Positions 15,685 through 23,601 of a DNA stretch of 23,601 nt are shown here, piece after piece; within the stretch, counting starts at the first letter, position 1; every line of letters starts with the position of its first letter. Origin of the DNA: an uncultured Clostridiaceae bacterium (GTDB lineage: Bacteria; Bacillota; Clostridia; Oscillospirales; Ruminococcaceae); contig CAMKFY010000007.1 of the NCBI GenBank assembly GCA_946411985.1, positions 1 to 23,601 of the forward strand, written 5' to 3'. The position numbers and the translations under genes were made by a program. The notes under the pieces were generated by a model, which saw only the letters and a list, made by a program, of their open reading frames with translations, had not been told where the DNA came from and searched no databases.

Positions 15685-16407
15685 GTGTTAGATATTGGCA
15701 AAGTGCATTCTATAGAGAGTTTTTCTGCTGTAGACGGGCCGGGGTTGCGTATGGTTATATTTTTGCAAGGTTGTTATTTAAAGTGTATATATTGTCATAA
15801 CCCCGATAGCTGGGATGATAGGGCAGGTAGGCTTATTAGTGTGCGCCAGCTTGTAGAAAAGTTTGAAGAATATAGAAGCTACTTAAAAAATGGCGGGGTC
15901 ACCATATCTGGTGGCGAGCCACTTTTGCAGTCTGATTTTGTAGCAAATTTGTTGGCTCATTTTAAAAATGTGCATACAGCAATAGAAACGGCCGGCAGCG
16001 TAACCTTAGAAAGAGCGTTGCCAGCTCTAAATGCTGCAGACCTTTTAATATTAGATATAAAAAGCTTAGACGAAAACTGCGTTAAAAGTATATGCAAATT
16101 AAACATAGAAAACACATTAAATATATTAAATTATTGCGAAAAAAATTCCAAGCCTGTATGGGTGCGCCACGTATTGCTGCCAGGCTACACATTAAAACAT
16201 AAACTACTGCGCGACTTGGCAAAATTTATAAAAAAATTTAAATGTGTTGAGCGTGTAGAACTGTTGCCATTTCATAAGCTAGGTGAATATAAATGGCACG
16301 AGCTCAGGCTGGGTTACACTTTAGAAAACGTTAGAGAGCCAACCAACAAAGAATTAGAAGAATGCGTAGAAATATTTAGCAATGAGGGAGTTTTGGCGTT
16401 AATTTGA
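15685..16407 (+). CDS. pflA: Pyruvate formate-lyase activating enzyme (radical SAM)
   Basis: PFL-activase uses a [4Fe-4S] cluster and S-adenosylmethionine to abstract hydrogen from the PFL glycine. The 240-residue protein has the radical-SAM motif CX3CX2C at Cys30, Cys34 and Cys37 (GCYLKCIYCHNPDSWD), GGVTISGGEPLLQ for SAM binding, and the C-terminal LPFHKLGEYKWHELRLGY block typical of PFL-activases. The start is GTG 15685, with AGGAAG at the end of pflB providing the ribosome-binding site; spacing from pflB is 12 bp, a clear operon. There is no extra ferredoxin insertion, so it fits a PflA rather than a glycerol-dehydratase activase. Its 3' end overlaps the convergent fprA reading frame by 9 nt (16399-16407). 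Confidence 0.97.
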   Translation: MLDIGKVHSIESFSAVDGPGLRMVIFLQGCYLKCIYCHNPDSWDDRAGRLISVRQLVEKFEEYRSYLKNGGVTISGGEPLLQSDFVANLLAHFKNVHTAIETAGSVTLERALPALNAADLLILDIKSLDENCVKSICKLNIENTLNILNYCEKNSKPVWVRHVLLPGYTLKHKLLRDLAKFIKKFKCVERVELLPFHKLGEYKWHELRLGYTLENVREPTNKELEECVEIFSNEGVLALI

Positions 16408-17600
16408 GCTTTTAATTAACGCGCTTGCCAGTGTTTTTATGTTTTCTTCATCTTCTTGTTTTGGCTTCCAAAGGCATTTAACAACAGGCTCGAGTACGTT
16501 AAACCCTGCTTCCTTTAGCTTTGCTTGTAATATTGTAACAGATTCACCGCTCCAACCGTAACAACCGAATGCAGCTGCTATTTTATTTCTAAATTTCAGC
16601 TGTTTTAAATATTCTAAAAATCCTATTACGCTGAAGGTATGCTGTTATATATTGTGGGCGCGCCTACTGCTATAGCATAAGATTTAAATATTTGGGTGGC
16701 TATATCGCTTTTACAGTGCTGTGATATGTTAAACACCTTTACGTTAATGTTTGGGTTTTCTAAATATATGTTATTTGCTATTTTATGCGCTATATTTTTT
16801 GTGCCTTCCCACATTGTGTCGTAAACTATTGTTATTTGTAATTTTTCATTTGTGCTGCATTTGCTGGCCCAATTTCTATATTTTTCTATTATCTGGCCAG
16901 GGTTTTTGCGCCATATAGCACCGTGCGATGGAGCTATTATATCTATATTTAATTTCTCTATTTCGGGTATTTTATTTAAAAGAATTGCAGAGTATGGGTT
17001 TAATATATTAACAAAATATTTGAGCGCTTCATCTTCTAAAACACGCTCGTCTGCTTTGTCTGCAAAAAGCTCATGCAATGCTAAATGTTGGCCAAATGCG
17101 TCGTTTGAAAACAGTATATTGTCTCCTGTTAAATATATGGCCATTGAGTCTGGCCAGTGTAGCATCTTCATATCTATAAAAACTAATTTTTTATTGTGTC
17201 CAATGTCTAACTCATCCCCAGTTTTTACTGTTTCAAATGTCCAATCTTTTTTGCCATACTGACCTTCAATATAGTTCTTACAGGTGGCCGAACAATATAT
17301 AGGTGTGTTTTTGGGGATGTGTTTCATAAGGCAAGGTAATGCACCTGAATGGTCACGTTCGCTATGATTTATTACTATATAATCTATTTTATTTAAATCT
17401 ATACTATTTTTTAAATTTTCTATAAACCAACATCTGTTCGGTGTCCATACTGTGTCTATAAGCACTGTTTTTTCTTCTTTTATTAGGTATGCGTTCTGAG
17501 ATGAACCGTTGTTTGTGGAATAGTCGCTGCCGTGAAAATTTTTAAGTTCCCAATCTAAAAACCCCACCCAGCTAACATTAGATTTTATATTTTTTTCCAT
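16399..17600 (-). pseudogene. fprA: Flavodiiron protein (FprA-type oxygen/NO reductase) with a one-base frameshift
   Basis: Flavodiiron proteins reduce oxygen to water, or NO to N2O, and protect anaerobes. Frame 1 (ATG 17600, GGAGGG 7 nt upstream) encodes 324 residues: a metallo-beta-lactamase-like domain with diiron ligands His79, Glu81, Asp83, His148, Asp167 and His226, then a flavodoxin domain starting QITIVYDTMWEGTKNIA. It stops at 16626-16628 just after GAPTIYNSI. In the -1 frame, from 16632 to the stop at 16399-16401, 77 further residues continue the flavodoxin domain (SVIGFLEYL, AAAFGCYGWSGES, LWKPKQEDEENI). One missing base between 16629 and 16640 would restore about 400 residues, the family length. 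No slippery heptamer is visible, so programmed frameshifting is unlikely; a real mutation or a sequence error are the alternatives. Third gene of ppdK-GNAT-fprA. Confidence 0.88.
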
Positions 17601-18126
17601 AATTCTGCCCTCCTCGTTTTAACATCCGTATAGCTGCAACATAATTTCTGTTTATAGCAGGCATATATAAAATTTTAGAATATATATATTTAAAGTTTAA
17701 ACTTTCTAGCAGGTTTAAACTTTTAACATTGTCATATTTGTGACTTGCCCAAATTGTTTTAATATTCAAATCTAAAAAAGCATGCTCTATTAATTTTCTG
17801 CAGGCTTCTTTTGCATAACCCTTGCCCCAAAAACTTTCACCTATAAAATAGCCTAACTCCACTTCGTTATTTCTTCTAGCTAAAGCTGATATATTTTTTA
17901 GTTTTAAATTAATAGAGCCCACAATACAGTTTCTAGCCTTTAAAATTATAGCGTAATGCTCAGGCTTTTTTAAAATATTTTTTATAACTCCCTTGCTGTC
18001 TTCTTCATTTTTATGTGTCAAAAAGCCGCACGGGCGCGATATGTTAGGGTTGCTTGCCAACTTAAAAAGCTGGCTTGCGTCTTTTGCTTTCCATTCTCTT
18101 AGAATTAGCCTTTTAGTTTTAAGCAT
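17578..18126 (-). CDS. GNAT-family N-acetyltransferase (RimJ/RimL-like)
   Basis: A 182-residue acetyl-CoA-dependent acetyltransferase of the RimJ/RimL branch, whose members acetylate ribosomal-protein N-termini or small molecules. The opening LKTKRLILREWKAKDA is the typical strand-helix start, and ELGYFIGESFWGKGYAKEACRKLIEHAF holds motif A with the acetyl-CoA pyrophosphate loop (GKGYAKEA). ASHKYDNVKSLNLLESLNFKY is the usual RimJ/L motif B. ATG 18126 is preferred over TTG 18132 because GAGG (plus 18133-18136) is 6-7 nt from the ATG but abuts the TTG. It follows ppdK by 13 bp and overlaps fprA by 23 nt, so translation is probably coupled. The substrate is unknown; context near ppdK and fprA does not identify it. 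Confidence 0.9.
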   Translation of the reverse strand: MLKTKRLILREWKAKDASQLFKLASNPNISRPCGFLTHKNEEDSKGVIKNILKKPEHYAIILKARNCIVGSINLKLKNISALARRNNEVELGYFIGESFWGKGYAKEACRKLIEHAFLDLNIKTIWASHKYDNVKSLNLLESLNFKYIYSKILYMPAINRNYVAAIRMLKRGGQNYGKKYKI

Positions 18127-18139
18127 ACCCAAACCTCAT

Positions 18140-20770
18140 CTATTTGTTTATTAATATCGCAGCTTGAGCAGCGGCAAGCCTAGCTATTGGCACTCTAAAA
18201 GGGGAACAAGACACATAATTTAATTTTGCCTCTTCGCAAAGGCTTATACTGGATGGATCCCCACCATGTTCACCACATATGCCCACCTTTAAATTTGGCC
18301 TTGTTTTTCTGCCAAGCTCCACAGCCATTTTAATAAGCTTAAATACGCCGTTTTTATCTAACCTTGCAAAAGGGTCTTGCTCATATATTGAGCGAGAGTA
18401 GTAATCTTCTAAAAATTTGCCAGCGTCGTCTCTGCTAAATCCAAACGTCATTTGAGTTAAGTCGTTTGTGCCAAAGCTGAAAAATTCAGCATCTTTAGCT
18501 ATTTCGTCTGCCGTTAGCGCTGCACGCGGTATTTCTATCATTGTTCCTATTTTATACTTCAATTTAATGTTAGCATTTTTAATTAGTTCATCGGCACAGT
18601 TTACAATAACAGATTTCACATATTGCAACTCTTTAATATCTCCAACTAACGGTATCATTATTTCAGGGCATATATCCCAGTCACTATGTTTTTTTAGAAC
18701 ATTTATTGCAGCAGATATTATAGCAGTAGATTGCATAACTGCAATTTCAGGGTATGTTACGCAGAGCCTGCAGCCGCGATGACCCATCATAGGGTTAAAT
18801 TCGTGCAAAGATTTAACTGTGTTTTTAACATCTTCTAAAGAAACACCAAGCTCTTTTGCCAATTCTTTTTGCTCCGCTTCCTCTTTTGGCACAAATTCAT
18901 GCAGCGGTGGGTCTAGAAGCCTTATAGTTACTGGCATGCCTTTTAGCGCTTCAAATATTCCCTCAAAATCTTTTTGCTGTATTGGCAAAAGCTTTTTTAA
19001 TGCCTTTTCACGTTGTTCTTTAGTTTTAGACAGTATCATCTCACGCATAGCCTTTATTCTATCTGCTTCAAAAAACATATGTTCTGTTCTGCAAAGCCCT
19101 ACGCCTTTTGCACCAAATTTTACGGCTACCTCTGCGTCTTTTGGGGTGTCTGCATTTGTGCGTATTTCAAGCCTTTTAAATTCGTCTGCCCAGTTCATAA
19201 TTGTTTCAAAATGCCCCGATATAACAGCGTCTACTGTTGGTATGGCTTCGCCGTATACATTACCAGTAGAGCCGTCAATGGATATATAATCGCCCTGCTT
19301 GAATATTTCATCTTTAATCTTCATTGTGTTTTCTTTTTCATTAATTTCAATTTCGCCGCAACCACAAACACAACATTTGCCCATGCCTCTTGCTACAACT
19401 GCTGCGTGCGAAGTCATTCCACCACGTACAGTTAATATGCCTTGAGCGAGATCCATTCCTTCAATGTCTTCTGGCGAAGTTTCTAAGCGCACCAAAATAA
19501 CCTTTTCGCCATTTTTAGCTTTTAATATTGCGTCTTTTGCAGTAAACACTATCTTTCCGCAAGCTGCTCCTGGAGATGCTGCAAGCCCTGTGGCTATTTT
19601 TGTTTTGCTTTTTAAAATTTTTGCGTCAAACTGCGGGTGTAGTAATGCATCTAGAGAACGCGGCTCTATTGAAAGAAGTGCCTTTTTTTTATCTATTTTG
19701 CCTTCCTGCACTAAGTCACAAGCTATTTTTAACGCTGCTGCTGGGGTTCGTTTGCCGTTTCGTGTTTGCAACATAAAAAGTTTGCCTTCTTCTATTGTAA
19801 ACTCCATATCTTGCATGTCTTTATAATGGTCTTCTAATTTTTTGCATATATCTAGAAACTGTTCATATACCTGCGGCATCGTTTGCTCTAGCTGGCTTAT
19901 TGGTTGCGGAGTTCTAATGCCTGCCACAACGTCTTCACCTTGCGCGTTCATTAAAAATTCACCAAACAGTTTATTTTCACCAGTTGCAGCATTTCTCGTA
20001 AAAGCCACCCCAGTTCCTGAAGTGTTGCCCATATTGCCAAACACCATCATCTGAACGTTAACAGCAGTGCCCCACGAAGACGGTATATCGTTCATGCGTC
20101 TGTAGTATATTGCTCTTTCGTTATTCCATGAACGAAAAACTGCTTTAACTGCTTCAATAAGCTGCTGTTTTGGCGAATTTGGGAATTCTTCACCTTTATT
20201 TTTTTTGTAGTATTCTTTAAATTTTAATATAATATCTTTTAGGTCTTCTGCTGTTAAATCGGTGTCACCTTTTACGCCTTTTTCCTTCTTTTTTTTGTCT
20301 ATTATATCTTCAAACTCTTTTTTCGGAAGCTCCATAACAACATCAGAAAACATTTGTATAAACCTGCGGTATGAATCTAATGCAAACCGCTCATTTTGAG
20401 TTTTTTTAGAAAAGCCTACAACAACCTCTTCGTTTAATCCTAAATTTAAAATTGTGTCCATCATACCTGGCATAGACGCACGCGCACCCGACCGCACAGA
20501 CACCAAAAGCGGGTTTTCTGGGCTGCCAAACTTTTTGCCAGATATATTTTCTAAGTTTTTTAAATGCTCTTCAATTTCGCTAATTATATTTTCAGATATA
20601 TTTTCTCCGTCCTCGTAATATTTGGTGCAAGCTGCTGTTGTTATTGTAAACCCTTGAGGAACAGGCAACCCCATGTTTGTCATTTCTGCTAAATTTGCGC
20701 CTTTGCCTCCTAAAAGCTCTCGCATATTAGCATTGCCTTCTTTAAAATCATACACGAATTTTTCTTTCAT
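18140..20770 (-). CDS. ppdK: Pyruvate, phosphate dikinase
   Basis: PPDK interconverts pyruvate + ATP + Pi and phosphoenolpyruvate + AMP + PPi; in fermentative anaerobes it often works in glycolysis, saving ATP through PPi. ATG 20770 gives 876 residues, matching the family. An in-frame ATG at 20812 is rejected: it has no ribosome-binding site and lies about 2 nt from the predicted transcription start. The N-terminal nucleotide domain shows GGKGANLAEMTNMGLPVPQGFTI. The swivelling domain has the phospho-histidine His455 in RGGMTSHAAVVARGMGKCC, the same number as in the Clostridium symbiosum enzyme. The PEP/pyruvate domain ends with GICGEHGGDP (catalytic Cys about 832). Length and the dikinase-type GGMTSHAAVVARGMGKCC separate it from PEP synthase and PTS enzyme I. 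First gene of ppdK-GNAT-fprA. Confidence 0.98.
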   Translation of the reverse strand: MKEKFVYDFKEGNANMRELLGGKGANLAEMTNMGLPVPQGFTITTAACTKYYEDGENISENIISEIEEHLKNLENISGKKFGSPENPLLVSVRSGARASMPGMMDTILNLGLNEEVVVGFSKKTQNERFALDSYRRFIQMFSDVVMELPKKEFEDIIDKKKKEKGVKGDTDLTAEDLKDIILKFKEYYKKNKGEEFPNSPKQQLIEAVKAVFRSWNNERAIYYRRMNDIPSSWGTAVNVQMMVFGNMGNTSGTGVAFTRNAATGENKLFGEFLMNAQGEDVVAGIRTPQPISQLEQTMPQVYEQFLDICKKLEDHYKDMQDMEFTIEEGKLFMLQTRNGKRTPAAALKIACDLVQEGKIDKKKALLSIEPRSLDALLHPQFDAKILKSKTKIATGLAASPGAACGKIVFTAKDAILKAKNGEKVILVRLETSPEDIEGMDLAQGILTVRGGMTSHAAVVARGMGKCCVCGCGEIEINEKENTMKIKDEIFKQGDYISIDGSTGNVYGEAIPTVDAVISGHFETIMNWADEFKRLEIRTNADTPKDAEVAVKFGAKGVGLCRTEHMFFEADRIKAMREMILSKTKEQREKALKKLLPIQQKDFEGIFEALKGMPVTIRLLDPPLHEFVPKEEAEQKELAKELGVSLEDVKNTVKSLHEFNPMMGHRGCRLCVTYPEIAVMQSTAIISAAINVLKKHSDWDICPEIMIPLVGDIKELQYVKSVIVNCADELIKNANIKLKYKIGTMIEIPRAALTADEIAKDAEFFSFGTNDLTQMTFGFSRDDAGKFLEDYYSRSIYEQDPFARLDKNGVFKLIKMAVELGRKTRPNLKVGICGEHGGDPSSISLCEEAKLNYVSCSPFRVPIARLAAAQAAILINK

Positions 20771-20820
20771 TATTTTTAAACCCCCATCTTTAATTTTTAT
20801 TTTACTTTTCATGGTAACTA

Positions 20821-20849
20821 ATTATACAATAAAAAGCATAATTAAACAA
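20821..20849 (-). promoter_or_regulatory. Sigma-A promoter for ppdK
   Basis: On the minus strand, TTGTTT (plus 20844-20849) and TATAAT (plus 20821-20826) are 17 bases apart. Predicted initiation near 20814 gives a leader of about 44 nt to ATG 20770 and rules out the upstream ATG at 20812. Confidence 0.65.
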
Positions 20850-20929
20850 ATACTTTTTTGATTTTGTTGTACTTTCAAAATTGTAAAATATAACGCAATT
20901 TTAGTTAATTTGATAAAAGTTTTTATAAA

Positions 20930-23428
20930 TTAATTATTGCTTCCGGTTAAAATTTTGACAGGGTCTTTTCTGGAAGCTATTTTTGCAGGTATTAGCCCAG
21001 CTAGCAGTGTAACAAAAACGCTAAAAGCTATTAAACCTAGTGCTATATTTAAATTTATATCTACCAAATTTAAATTTGGCATTTTGCTATATTTGCTTAT
21101 AAAGTTATTTATTGGGAACTCTAATAAAAACCCTACGCCAACCCCAAAAATTCCAGTGAAAAGGCCTATTGTTAAAGCTTCAGATTTAAAAAGCCGAGAT
21201 ATATCTTTTTTTCGGGCACCTATACTTCGTAAAACCCCTATTTCTTTTGTTCGCTCTAACACAGATATGAATGTAAGCAACGCTACCATAATTAAGGAAG
21301 ATATCAGCGAAGCGAGCCCTATTGTGCACATTAAAAAAAAGCAAACTTTTTTTATATTGTTAACAGCAATAGTTATTTCATGTTTAGAGTTTACGTAAAC
21401 CTTAAGGTTCTCGTCTCGCCCTTCGTTATAGCTTTCCAAATATTTTGTAATAATATTTTTATGTTCACCTGGGTCTTTTAAGAAAATATTTATTACTGAA
21501 GGCTGTGAATAATAGCCTAAATCATGTAACCTTTCTAACTTCTCTTCACTTGATAATTTTCTTTTCTCTTCTGTTGAGTAATCATATTTAAATACATCAT
21601 AATTTGAAGCCAATTGTTCTCTAATAACATTTGAATTTTTAATATTTTGCTTTATAAAATTGCCCAATTCTCTTGTGTATGCAATGCCAGGGCGTAGAGG
21701 GAACACTTCTGTATAATATGTGTCAAAAATTTCAAGAGAAGATCCGTCTTTATAAAAATCTTTTCGCGGCTTTATAACTCCAACACATTTTAACTTTATG
21801 GAGCTACCTCTATTAGCTACTTCTTCTAAAAATGTTGTATCATCATATTTTGGCCACACATACATGTTATCTTGTTTTTTATAAAAATCGTTATTCATAG
21901 GAACTACTCCTATTTCTTTATCTATAAAATCATCTGGTGAAAAAAATTCTTTATCGCCAAGCTTTAATTCATTTACACAACCAGAATGCCACCTACCGTC
22001 TTTATCTAAAACTAGCACTACCTCGTCCATTTTGGACGGGAACCTGCTTTTTTCTCCTACCAATTCAAAACAGCTATCTAAAGACTTCATTACAGGCATT
22101 TCTTGGCATGTATATCTAAAACTCCAAGAATTAACCCATTTCCCATCCACTTTAATAATAACATTTGGCAAACAAACGTCTTTGAAAGATATAGCTTTAA
22201 CAATATCTGAGTATTTATCAAATAAAGATATAACATGCTGGCAATATGATGGAGAAAGATCATATTTTTCAGGTTCTTTTTTCGTTTCGTAATGGTAAGA
22301 ATCTTTATAAAAAGTTCTTTCTCTTTTAGTTAAATTTTTAGCATTGTTTGGGTTTTTAATTTTATTTTTATCGTCTTTATTATTTTTATTGTCTTTTAAA
22401 TTTTCTTCTTTTTTTTCGTTGTCACTAGTAGAACTGCTACTAGAGCTTTTTGCAGTATTGGTACTTTGTTCATATTCATAAGGTTTATTTTCTGTTATAG
22501 TTATTGGTGCGTGTGCTTCTGCTTTTCTATTCATTTCGGTTACCCAGTTAATAGCGCCGTTAGATATTCCAAGTATAATAGCAAGGCAAATTATTCCTAC
22601 GCTCCCTGCCACAATTGTTAGTAATGTTCTTCTCATTTTAGTAAGTAAATTTTTTAAAGATAAATTTGCAGCTGTAAGAAACTTCATTTTAGACTTACTA
22701 TATTCATAGGCTTGTGGATATTTTTTTAAAAAATCTTCCTTTTCCGAGGACTTTGTAAAATCTTCAATGCCAGTTATTTTGCCATCTAACATATTTATTA
22801 TTGTGGAAGAATATTTTTTGGCAAGCTCGGTGTTATGGGTTACCATTATAACTAATTTGGTTTTAGAAATTTCTTTTAATATATCTAACACCTGTTTAGA
22901 TGTGTCTGTGTCTAGCGCGCTTGTTGGCTCGTCTGCTAATATCACTTGTGGGTTGTTAATTAAGGCTCTTGCTATGGCAACACGTTGTTTTTGCCCACCA
23001 GATAGGTTGTTAACATTCTCTGTGAACTTGCTTTCAAGCCCAACGCTAGATAGAACATTTCTAGCGTTTTCTTTTGTTTGATGCGTTGAAGCTCCAGCAA
23101 TTGTGAGCACTAATTCCACATTTTTAGACACATTCTGATGTGGTATTAAATTATATTCTTGGAAAACAAAGCCTATATGTGAATTTCTATATGCATCCCA
23201 ATCGGTTTTTTTAAACGTCCTAGTATTAACTCCGTCTACTATAAAATTTCCTGTGTAGTTGGTGTCTAAGCCACCTAATATATTTAAAAGTGTGGTTTTT
23301 CCGCAGCCTGAAGGGCCTAATACAGAAACAAAACCACATCTTGGAAATGTGATACTAATATCTTTTAAAGCTACAAATTCTCCTCTTTTACTGCAATAAT
23401 TCTTTGTTAAATGTTCAAGAACTAACAT
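20930..23428 (-). CDS. ABC transporter, ATPase fused to FtsX/MacB-type permease
   Basis: One 832-residue polypeptide joins an N-terminal ABC ATPase to an FtsX-like permease. The ATPase (1-225) has Walker A GPSGCGKTT (38-46), signature LSGGQ (142-146), Walker B VILADE (162-167) and switch His198, all of the MacB/LolD type. The permease has one membrane segment at about 268-290, a large extracytoplasmic domain of roughly 400 residues, then three segments near the C-terminus (about 693-717, 748-766, 794-814). Residues 321-366 are low-complexity, with a run of six serines followed by Asn/Lys/Asp-rich sequence. Such transporters in Firmicutes act in peptide or antimicrobial resistance, lipoprotein handling or cell-wall signalling rather than bulk import; the substrate is unknown. 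GGGGAGAG precedes ATG 23428. A promoter and palindrome lie upstream, and no partner subunit is visible. Confidence 0.92.
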   Translation of the reverse strand: MLVLEHLTKNYCSKRGEFVALKDISITFPRCGFVSVLGPSGCGKTTLLNILGGLDTNYTGNFIVDGVNTRTFKKTDWDAYRNSHIGFVFQEYNLIPHQNVSKNVELVLTIAGASTHQTKENARNVLSSVGLESKFTENVNNLSGGQKQRVAIARALINNPQVILADEPTSALDTDTSKQVLDILKEISKTKLVIMVTHNTELAKKYSSTIINMLDGKITGIEDFTKSSEKEDFLKKYPQAYEYSKSKMKFLTAANLSLKNLLTKMRRTLLTIVAGSVGIICLAIILGISNGAINWVTEMNRKAEAHAPITITENKPYEYEQSTNTAKSSSSSSTSDNEKKEENLKDNKNNKDDKNKIKNPNNAKNLTKRERTFYKDSYHYETKKEPEKYDLSPSYCQHVISLFDKYSDIVKAISFKDVCLPNVIIKVDGKWVNSWSFRYTCQEMPVMKSLDSCFELVGEKSRFPSKMDEVVLVLDKDGRWHSGCVNELKLGDKEFFSPDDFIDKEIGVVPMNNDFYKKQDNMYVWPKYDDTTFLEEVANRGSSIKLKCVGVIKPRKDFYKDGSSLEIFDTYYTEVFPLRPGIAYTRELGNFIKQNIKNSNVIREQLASNYDVFKYDYSTEEKRKLSSEEKLERLHDLGYYSQPSVINIFLKDPGEHKNIITKYLESYNEGRDENLKVYVNSKHEITIAVNNIKKVCFFLMCTIGLASLISSLIMVALLTFISVLERTKEIGVLRSIGARKKDISRLFKSEALTIGLFTGIFGVGVGFLLEFPINNFISKYSKMPNLNLVDINLNIALGLIAFSVFVTLLAGLIPAKIASRKDPVKILTGSNN

Positions 23429-23477
23429 AAACTCTCCCCAAAGCTAAAGTAATATAATTTAAATTACACTTCATGCG

Positions 23478-23492
23478 AATGTAACATACATT
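23478..23492. promoter_or_regulatory. Palindromic operator candidate before the ABC transporter gene
   Basis: AATGTA and TACATT form a perfect 6-bp inverted repeat around ACA. The site spans the predicted transcription start, a classic repressor position. No regulator gene is in the window. Confidence 0.45.
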
Positions 23493-23498
23493 GTGAAT

Positions 23499-23527
23499 AT
23501 TATACATTAAAGTATAAATTTTGTCTA
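23499..23527 (-). promoter_or_regulatory. Sigma-A promoter for the ABC transporter gene
   Basis: On the minus strand, TAGACA (plus 23522-23527) and TATAAT (plus 23499-23504) are 17 bases apart. Predicted initiation is near 23491, giving a leader of about 62 nt. Confidence 0.65.
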
Positions 23528-23601
23528 TACCAAAATTTTAATTTATAATACCTATTTCATGGTTATATGTTTAAATATATGTTTAAAAATTTTCAATATA
23601 A

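Noticed and set aside
16626..16660. Programmed -1 frameshift in fprA
   Set aside because: The direction would fit, but there is no X-XXY-YYZ slippery run or downstream stem at the junction.
18468..20054. Plus-strand open frames across ppdK
   Set aside because: They are shadows of a full-length, highly conserved gene on the other strand.
20771..20812. N-terminal extension of PPDK from ATG 20812
   Set aside because: There is no ribosome-binding site, it begins about 2 nt from the predicted transcription start, and the 14 extra residues do not belong to the family.
1..23601. CRISPR arrays, insertion sequences, prophage genes, altered genetic code
   Set aside because: I saw no spaced repeats, transposase, integrase or phage genes, and conserved tryptophans are encoded by TGG with standard stop codons.

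Overview
The window is a very AT-rich, densely coded chromosomal stretch from a low-GC Gram-positive, almost certainly an anaerobic spore-forming member of the Clostridia. The evidence is the spore-specific genes (gpr, spoIIP), the mixed anaerobic set (pyruvate formate-lyase and its activase, pyruvate phosphate dikinase, a flavodiiron protein), the non-mevalonate isoprenoid genes (ispD, ispF), and the strong Shine-Dalgarno sites with frequent TTG/GTG starts. The sequence style of the M23-domain protein recalls Oscillospirales/Ruminococcaceae, but that is only an impression. I saw no prophage, insertion sequence, CRISPR array or rRNA.

Layout. 1-2583 (+): 3' end of fusA (EF-G), then tuf (EF-Tu) with its own promoter, closed by a tandem-hairpin terminator. 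2714-3088 (+): a lone MazF-type toxin without an antitoxin. 3123-4496 (-): a MATE efflux transporter. 4748-4823 (-): tRNA-Thr(CGT) with a near-consensus promoter. 4957-8521 (+): a sporulation cluster of gpr, spoIIP, an unrecognised 100-residue membrane protein and an M23-fold membrane protein that keeps its zinc ligands but has lost both catalytic histidines. 8528-9301 (-): biotin protein ligase. 9448-12014 (+): a YmfF/YmfH M16 peptidase-family pair. 12039-13194 (-): ispD-ispF, overlapping by 8 nt. 13459-16407 (+): pflB-pflA with a clear sigma-A promoter. 16399-20770 (-): ppdK, a GNAT acetyltransferase and fprA, an apparent operon whose last gene carries a one-base frameshift and overlaps the end of pflA. 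20930-23428 (-): a MacB/FtsX-type ABC transporter in one polypeptide, with promoter and operator-like palindrome upstream.

How it fits together. The pfl operon (pyruvate to acetyl-CoA and formate) and the convergent ppdK operon (PEP/pyruvate interconversion) both act at the pyruvate node, and fprA would protect oxygen-sensitive glycyl-radical and Fe-S enzymes. The sporulation block combines engulfment (SpoIIP, probably the M23-like protein) and germination (GPR).

No wholly new multi-gene system is evident. The points most worth a second look are the dead M23 protein with its unknown neighbour, the fprA frameshift, a partial duplication of ispD coding sequence in its own leader, a short leader-like ORF overlapping a hairpin between tuf and mazF, and the repeat and palindrome elements at the predicted pfl and ABC-transporter start sites.
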